Assembly: GCA_937995555.1 (NCBI GenBank) | Contig: CALKJX010000316.1 | Span: forward strand, 1 to 11,613 | Direction of reading: 5' to 3' | Length of the DNA: 11,613 nt | DNA from: an uncultured Elioraea sp. | GTDB lineage: Bacteria; Pseudomonadota; Alphaproteobacteria; Acetobacterales; Acetobacteraceae | In this document: piece by piece, positions 7,494 through 11,613 of the stretch | Position numbering within the stretch: position 1 is the first letter of the stretch | How the letters are laid out: every line of letters starts with the position of its first letter | The notes under the pieces: generated by a model | Database searches by the model: none | Told to the model about the DNA's origin: nothing | The model's input: only the letters and a program-made list of their open reading frames with translations | Made by a program: the position numbers and the translations under genes

Positions 7494-7530
7494 GCATCGC
7501 GCCGATCAGACATATCGGCAAGACCGATGC
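7494..7530. repeat. Nested inverted repeat (37 bp)
   Basis: An outer pair, GCATCG (7494-7499) with CGATGC (7525-7530), encloses an inner pair, GCCGAT (7501-7506) with ATCGGC (7514-7519), around the loop CAGACAT. On the minus strand it gives a 12-bp stem with a small internal loop (five bases on one side, one on the other). It lies about 165 bp after the hydrolase stop. It might be a terminator for the pyrF-trpF-hydrolase unit, a protein-binding dyad, or a structured piece of the trpB leader. Confidence 0.4.
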
Positions 7531-7694
7531 AACATGGCCGGTTCCAGTATTCCTGGAGAGTTCCTGGTCCTGCCGGCGGTGTTGCGACCGGACCGCGATC
7601 CTGCCGGGCCACGCCGATCGTGAACCGCGCGCCACGCGTCCGGCGCCGGCCGTTCCGCAACCCACGAGGGATGTCGAAGGCGATGGTTCGACGT

Positions 7695-8549
7695 TCAGAG
7701 GAACAGGTGGCGGCGCACCTCGGCGCGCAGGATCGCATCCGAGCGCGCGCGGCTCTCGGGGCAGCCGCCGCCCGCGACGCCGAGGCAGCGGCATTGCCCC
7801 ACCGCGCGCCGGCGTCCTTCGAGGTCATGCGCGTCCCACTCGATGCCGCTCGAGACCTCGCGCCAGCGCCCGGGCGCGATCTCGACGAACCGGCACTTCG
7901 CGTAGGTGACGCCGGCGGGATGGGACCAGCGGCCCGCGCCCGAATCCCATCCATGCATCGCGCCCGGAAGGCCGTACATCTCGACCGCGGAGCCGCCCGC
8001 GCGCAGCGCCACGCCGAGTTCGAAACAGGGCTCGTGGCCGGTGTAGCTGTCGGCGAGCCCGACGATCAGCACGATCGGCGCGCCGGTGGTGGTCATGTCG
8101 TGGTAGCGCGTCTCGCAGCCGGGATAGAGCCCGAGATGCAGCGCGAAGCGGTGCGGCCCGGCGAAGCGGCGCAATGCCGCGCGCCAGGCCGTGCTGCCGC
8201 CCTTCGACACACCCATGACGCCCGCGCGCGCAGCATCGATGCGCGGATCGGCCGCGAGCACCGCGAGCGCCGCATGGGCATCGCGGGCCATCGTCTCGGA
8301 GGAGAGCTGTTCCTGGTCCGTGACGGTGCGGCGGATGCCGCGCGGACCGAAATGATCGAGCATCGCCACCGCGACCCCCTCGGCGCCGAGCAGCTCGGCG
8401 TAGCGGCGATGCCAGCGCAACAGACCCCCCGAGCCGTGCACGAACAGCATCACCGGCCAGGGCGGCGGCGCGGCGGGCGGATACAGCGTCCCGTCGAGCG
8501 CGAGCCCGTCCGCATGCGGCAGGGCGACGACGAGAGGCTCGCCCAGCAT
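7695..8549 (-). CDS. Dienelactone-hydrolase-like alpha/beta hydrolase
   Basis: A 284-residue cytoplasmic serine hydrolase; the substrate is unknown. The ATG (8549-8547) shares one base with the trpF stop (TGATG), so translation is probably coupled. The oxyanion segment is FVHGSGG (36-42), the nucleophile elbow GVSKG holds Ser115 (113-117), and Asp167 (VGLADSYT) and His199 (GAMHGWD) complete the triad. True dienelactone hydrolases use Cys as nucleophile, so this is more likely an esterase- or acylhydrolase-type member. The C-terminal tail after about residue 250 is unusual, with Cys253, Cys255 and Cys263 in a basic Gly/Arg-rich stretch. No signal peptide is seen. The link to tryptophan synthesis is by position only. 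Confidence 0.8.
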   Translation of the reverse strand: MLGEPLVVALPHADGLALDGTLYPPAAPPPWPVMLFVHGSGGLLRWHRRYAELLGAEGVAVAMLDHFGPRGIRRTVTDQEQLSSETMARDAHAALAVLAADPRIDAARAGVMGVSKGGSTAWRAALRRFAGPHRFALHLGLYPGCETRYHDMTTTGAPIVLIVGLADSYTGHEPCFELGVALRAGGSAVEMYGLPGAMHGWDSGAGRWSHPAGVTYAKCRFVEIAPGRWREVSSGIEWDAHDLEGRRRAVGQCRCLGVAGGGCPESRARSDAILRAEVRRHLFL

Positions 8550-9187
8550 CACGCTCCGCGCGCGGCGGCGATGAAGGCGCGGATCAGCGCGGGGTCCTTC
8601 ACGCCGCGCGCGCGTTCCACCCCCGAGGAGACATCCACCCCCGGCGCGCCGGAGACCGCGATCGCCTCGGCCACGTTCGCAGGCGTCAGCCCGCCGGCGA
8701 GCAGCCACGGCACCGGCACGTCGAGCCCACGCAGGACCGACCATTCGATCGGCACCGCGTTGCCGCCCGGCAACGTCGCCCCGGGCGGCGGCTTGGCATC
8801 GAACATCAGCATGTCCGCGACGGCACCGAAGCGCGCGACCACATCCTCGGCCTCCACGCGCGTCGCCACACCCGCGGCCTTCATCACGCGCACGCCGAAG
8901 CGCGCACCGATCGCGGCCACGCGCTCGGGGGTCTCGCCGCCGTGCAGCTGCACCACGTCGAGAGGGACAACGCGCAGCACCGTCTCCAGTGCGCCGTCTT
9001 CAGGATCGACGAACAGGCCGACGCGCTCCGGCCCGCCAGGATGCAGCGCCGAGAGCGAAGCGGCCGTGTCGGGCGACACGGCGCGCGGCGAGGGCGGGAA
9101 GAAGACGAAGCCGACGAAATCCGCGCCCGCTGCGCAGGCGGTGCGGAACGTGTCCGGATCATTGACACCGCAGATCTTCACCCGCAT
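8549..9187 (-). CDS. trpF: Phosphoribosylanthranilate isomerase
   Basis: Third step of the tryptophan branch: Amadori rearrangement of N-(5-phosphoribosyl)anthranilate to CdRP. A 212-residue single-domain TIM barrel, not fused to TrpC. The N-terminal MRVKICG supplies the general base Cys6, and Asp130 (in LMFDAKPP) is the expected general acid. Other motifs are VGFVFFPPSPRAVSP (25-39), VGLFVDP (56-62), VQLHGGETPE (79-88), LAGGLTPANV (163-172) and GVDVSSGVE (183-191). It begins seven bases after the pyrF stop and overlaps the next gene by one base, so it sits in the middle of a tight unit. TrpC, TrpD and TrpE are not in this window. Confidence 0.95.
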   Translation of the reverse strand: MRVKICGVNDPDTFRTACAAGADFVGFVFFPPSPRAVSPDTAASLSALHPGGPERVGLFVDPEDGALETVLRVVPLDVVQLHGGETPERVAAIGARFGVRVMKAAGVATRVEAEDVVARFGAVADMLMFDAKPPPGATLPGGNAVPIEWSVLRGLDVPVPWLLAGGLTPANVAEAIAVSGAPGVDVSSGVERARGVKDPALIRAFIAAARGA

Positions 9188-9194
9188 CGGCGCA

Positions 9195-9911
9195 TCACGC
9201 CCCGAGCGAGCGGGCGATCGCGTCGGCTGCCGCCACCGGATCGGCGGCCCCGGTGATCGGCCGGCCGATCACCAGCCAGTCGGCGCCGGCGGCCACCGCC
9301 TCGGCCGGAGTCATCACCCGCGCCTGGTCGTCCGCCCGGCTGCCGGCGGGGCGTATCCCGGGCACGATGAGCGGCACCGATGCCCCGAGCGCGACACGCA
9401 ATGGCGCGACTTCCAGCGGGCTGCATACGATGCCGTCGGCACCCGCCGCGACCGCCAGCCGCGCGAGCCGCAGCACCTGCGACGCGGGCGCATCCTCCAC
9501 GCCGGTTGCGGCAAGATCGGCGGCGGTCAGGCTGGTCAACACGGTGACGCCCAGGATCATCGGCCGCTGCGCGCCGGCGCTCTCCGCCGCCTCGCGTGCT
9601 GCGGCGATCATCGCCGCCCCGCCGGCCGCGTGCACCGTCAGCATCGCGACGCCCAGCCGCACGGCCGAGCGCACCGCGCCGGCCACCGTGTTCGGGATGT
9701 CGTGCAGCTTCAGGTCGAGGAACACGGGCAGGCCGGACTCGCGCACGGCCGCGGTGGCGTCCGGCCCGGCGGCGGCGAACAGCTCCAGCCCCACCTTCGC
9801 GATCCCGACATGGCCGGCGAGCACCCGCGCCCAGCCGGCGGCCCGCGCGGGGTCGGGCGTGTCGAGCGCGACGGCGATGCGGGCGGCAGGCGAGGCGGGG
9901 CGCGCGATCAT
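9195..9911 (-). CDS. pyrF: Orotidine 5'-phosphate decarboxylase
   Basis: Last step of de novo UMP synthesis: removal of CO2 from OMP. The 238-residue protein keeps the catalytic charged network, Asp17 (VALDTPD), Lys39 (IAKVGLELF), and Asp66, Lys68 and Asp71 in FLDLKLHDIPNT (64-75). VTVLTS (122-127), VPGIRP with Arg187 (183-188) and DWLVIGRPIT (211-220) complete the phosphate site. The frame runs open a further 39 codons upstream, but that part is Arg/Pro-rich and overlaps lapA, so the ATG at 9911-9909 is preferred. Its ribosome binding site is weak. PyrF and TrpF are both phosphate-binding TIM barrels but belong to different pathways; the pairing is positional. Confidence 0.95.
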   Translation of the reverse strand: MIARPASPAARIAVALDTPDPARAAGWARVLAGHVGIAKVGLELFAAAGPDATAAVRESGLPVFLDLKLHDIPNTVAGAVRSAVRLGVAMLTVHAAGGAAMIAAAREAAESAGAQRPMILGVTVLTSLTAADLAATGVEDAPASQVLRLARLAVAAGADGIVCSPLEVAPLRVALGASVPLIVPGIRPAGSRADDQARVMTPAEAVAAGADWLVIGRPITGAADPVAAADAIARSLGA

Positions 9912-9957
9912 GGCGCGCCGATACACCACATCGCGCGCCGGACCGGAAGCCGGCGGG

Positions 9958-10302
9958 TCAGCGCAGCGCGAGCTCGGTCGATGCGGGCGCACGCGGCGCG
10001 GCCGGGCGGCGCGCCTCGGCATGCGCAAGCCGGTCCTTCAGCGTGCCAACCTCCGCCTGCAACACCTCGACCGACCGCTCCAGCCGCTTCGCCCTCGTCC
10101 GGTGCGGCATGGAGGCGAACCATGCGATCGCGGCGCCGAACAGGAAGGCGACCGCGGCGATCGCCAGCGCCGCGACCGAGAGCGGCAGCACCACACGCGC
10201 ATCGAACGGCCAGAGGCCGATCGCCACCGGCGCGGTGTTGGAAACCACGAACAGGATCACCAGCACGGCGGCAATCAGCGTCACGATCCAGGTCAGCCGC
10301 AT
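9958..10302 (-). CDS. lapA: LapA-domain (DUF1049) inner-membrane protein
   Basis: A 114-residue protein with two membrane segments (about residues 4-20 and 37-62, the first holding the typical VVSNTAPVAIGLWPF end) followed by a basic, probably coiled-coil cytoplasmic stretch (70-98) and an Ala/Pro tail. This is the layout of LapA, which in E. coli works with LapB/FtsH in controlling LpxC and lipopolysaccharide assembly; whether the role is the same here is inferred. A very good ribosome binding site, AAGGAGG (10316-10310), lies seven bases before the ATG. Its place right after ihfB is a widely conserved order in proteobacteria. No lapB follows; pyrF does. Confidence 0.85.
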   Translation of the reverse strand: MRLTWIVTLIAAVLVILFVVSNTAPVAIGLWPFDARVVLPLSVAALAIAAVAFLFGAAIAWFASMPHRTRAKRLERSVEVLQAEVGTLKDRLAHAEARRPAAPRAPASTELALR

Positions 10303-10336
10303 CCGCCGCCCTCCTTGCAGTCCACCGGCCCGCCGC

Positions 10337-10657
10337 TCAGGCCTGCGCCGCCGCGAGCGCCGGCCGCGGGCCCACGCCGGCCTTGTTGATCCGCTCGCGC
10401 AGGTCCTTGCCGGCCTTGAAGAACGGCATGCGCTTGCTGCCCACTTCCACGGGCTCGCCCGTACGGGGATTGCGCCCCACCCGAGGCTCGCGGTCCTTCA
10501 CGCTGAACGCGCCGAAGCCCCGCAGCTCCACCCGATCACCGCGCGCCAAGGCGGCCGTGATCTCGTCAAACACGGTCGCGACGATCGCCTCGACGTCGCG
10601 CTGCATCAGGTGCGGATTGAGCCGCGCCAACTCGGCGATCAGTTCCGAACGCGTCAT
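10337..10657 (-). CDS. ihfB: Integration host factor subunit beta
   Basis: DNA-bending nucleoid protein that pairs with IHF alpha to kink DNA sharply, acting in transcription, replication and recombination. The 106 residues include the HU/IHF fold: an N-terminal helical part (TRSELIAEL), VELRGFGAFSVKDREPRVGRNPRTGEPV (43-70) with the beta-arm tip RNPRTG and the intercalating Pro64, and FKAGKDLRERIN (80-91). The C terminus runs about ten residues past the usual family end as an Ala/Pro-rich tail. It begins 21 bases after the sppA stop and is followed 34 bases later by lapA, so the three are probably one operon. The upstream ribosome binding site is only a G-rich stretch. Confidence 0.95.
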   Translation of the reverse strand: MTRSELIAELARLNPHLMQRDVEAIVATVFDEITAALARGDRVELRGFGAFSVKDREPRVGRNPRTGEPVEVGSKRMPFFKAGKDLRERINKAGVGPRPALAAAQA

Positions 10658-10678
10658 GCCCCCCGGCCCCCGTTCACC

Positions 10679-11593
10679 TCAATGCAGCGAAGGGTGCCAG
10701 AGGGCAAACAACCCGTCAAGGCTAAGCCGTTCATCTGAAAAGGCTTTCCGCGCGTCACGCAGCAGCCGCGAGAGCCACTGCCGCTCGCCCGGGTCGCCGA
10801 CGTCGCGCACGGGCAGGCTTGCCGGCACCCCTTTCTCGGCCGCGAGCCAGGCGCGCGCCTCGGCCTCGCCGCCGATGGCATCGACCAGCCGCGCCGCGAT
10901 CGCCTGCCGGCCGGTCAGCACGCGGCCGTCGGCGAGCACGCGCACCTCCGGTTCGGGCAGGTTGCGCCCGGTCGAGACCATGCGGATGAACTGCGCGTGG
11001 AGGTCGTGGACCACGGCGGCGAGCGCGGCGCGGCCTTCCTCGGTGAGCGGACGGAACGGGCTCGGCTGGTCCTTGAGCCGACCGCCCGTGATCGCCTCGG
11101 CGCGGATGCCGAGCCGTTCGAGCAGGCCCGAGAACTCGGTGGTCTGCATGATCACGCCGATCGAGCCGGTCACGGTCGCCTCGCGCGCGAAGATGCGCTC
11201 GGCCGGCAGCGCGACCATGTAGCCGGCCGAGGCGGCGGTGCCGCCCATCACCGCGACCACCGGCTTCGTCTTCGCGACCTCGCTGAGCGCGCGATGGAGC
11301 GCCTCGCCGCCGGAGACGGTGCCGCCCGGGCTGTCGATCGCGACGATCAGGGCGCGCGCACGGTCGTCCTTGGCGAGGTCGAGCAGCGCCTGGTCGCGCT
11401 CGCGGTTCTCGGTGATCAGGCCGGTGACGGAGAGGCGCGCGACATGGCCGCCGAGCAGGGTGCGGGCGGGCCCGGTATCGCGCAACGTGACCGCGATGGC
11501 GCCGAGCACGGCGACGACGGCGACGATGCGCCAGAGGGCGAGGCCGCGCTTGAGGCGGCGGCGGTCGATCAGGAGGTCGGCTTCGAGGGACAT
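10679..11593 (-). CDS. sppA: Signal peptide peptidase SppA, short (36K-type) form
   Basis: Membrane-anchored serine protease that degrades leftover signal peptides. The 304-residue protein has a short basic N terminus, one membrane anchor (about residues 18-37, starting LALWRIVAVVAVLGAIAVTL) and one protease domain outside the cytoplasmic side, as in the short SppA forms rather than the long E. coli one. The catalytic dyad is visible: Ser122 in TAASAGYMVA and Lys174 in GGRLKDQPSPFRP. AIDSPGG (85-91) and VTGSIGVI (141-148) are further family marks. The start ATG (11593-11591) has no obvious ribosome binding site within the bases available; only 20 bases lie upstream in the window. In relatives rpsA often lies next upstream, which cannot be checked here. 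Confidence 0.93.
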   Translation of the reverse strand: MSLEADLLIDRRRLKRGLALWRIVAVVAVLGAIAVTLRDTGPARTLLGGHVARLSVTGLITENRERDQALLDLAKDDRARALIVAIDSPGGTVSGGEALHRALSEVAKTKPVVAVMGGTAASAGYMVALPAERIFAREATVTGSIGVIMQTTEFSGLLERLGIRAEAITGGRLKDQPSPFRPLTEEGRAALAAVVHDLHAQFIRMVSTGRNLPEPEVRVLADGRVLTGRQAIAARLVDAIGGEAEARAWLAAEKGVPASLPVRDVGDPGERQWLSRLLRDARKAFSDERLSLDGLFALWHPSLH

Positions 11594-11613
11594 GGTTCAA
11601 ACAATACCATGGG

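Larger units (their letters stand above)
7040..7694. other. 655-bp gene-poor gap between the hydrolase and trpB
   Basis: This gap interrupts an otherwise tight gene cluster. From right to left it holds a nested inverted repeat (7494-7530), the candidate decayed exported-protein gene (7086-7382), a GC-rich hairpin (7108-7127) and the trpB leader hairpin (7037-7071). Open frames in it on both strands look like shadows. I saw no tRNA-like cloverleaf, no insertion-sequence ends and no clear promoter. A promoter for trpB-trpA-accD-folC may well lie here. Confidence 0.6.

Noticed and set aside
7673..7720. A plus-strand gene starting with MSKAMVRRSEEQ
   Set aside because: The frame soon runs antisense through the hydrolase gene with shadow-type composition, and no family was recognised.
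8550..8744. A longer start for the hydrolase at 8744
   Set aside because: The extra 65 residues lie within trpF in another frame and look like a shadow; the start at 8549 overlaps the trpF stop neatly and begins a normal alpha/beta hydrolase fold.
9912..10028. A longer pyrF start at 10028
   Set aside because: The added 39 residues are Arg/Pro-rich, overlap lapA and lack any match to PyrF N termini; the ATG at 9911 gives the normal length.
7083..11222. A 1379-codon open frame on the plus strand
   Set aside because: It runs antisense to six well-supported genes, has shadow-type Arg/Ala/Pro-rich composition and no domain. Long stop-free antisense frames are expected in DNA this rich in GC.

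Overview
This window is very GC-rich and densely coded. It looks like a chromosomal segment from an alphaproteobacterium, most likely a Rhodospirillales/Acetobacteraceae-type organism. I base this on gene order as I know it (sppA-ihfB-lapA-pyrF-trpF, trpB-trpA-accD-folC, with trxA nearby) and on the style of the proteins; no database search was possible, so the family-level placement is an inference. I see no transposase, integrase, CRISPR array, tRNA or rRNA, and no phage or plasmid genes.

Left part (1-2711, plus strand): the 3' nearly complete trxA (thioredoxin); a secreted PQQ-type sugar dehydrogenase whose stop codon overlaps the start of a YjlB-like cupin; a 366-bp non-coding stretch with an inverted repeat and leader hairpins; and a small exported protein of unknown function. 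A strong hairpin (2730-2756) separates this block from the convergent minus-strand genes.

Right part (2757-11593, minus strand, read from right to left): sppA, ihfB, lapA, pyrF, trpF, a dienelactone-hydrolase-like gene coupled to trpF, a gene-poor gap of about 655 bp (7040-7694), then trpB, trpA, accD and folC. The genes cover protein quality control at the membrane (SppA, LapA), nucleoid architecture (IHF beta), pyrimidine synthesis (PyrF), tryptophan synthesis (TrpF, TrpB, TrpA), fatty-acid initiation (AccD) and folate synthesis (FolC). Spacing is mostly a few to about 45 bp, and trpB/trpA and trpF/hydrolase overlap, so large parts are probably co-transcribed.

The parts that ordinary annotation does not explain lie in the two non-coding stretches. 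The 7040-7694 gap holds what looks like a decayed gene for an exported protein with a ribosome binding site but no start codon, a nested inverted repeat, a GC-rich hairpin, and a compact hairpin that would hide the Shine-Dalgarno sequence and the TTG start of trpB. I found no convincing new multi-gene system; the best leads are possible post-transcriptional control of trpB and the accessory genes set into an otherwise housekeeping neighbourhood.
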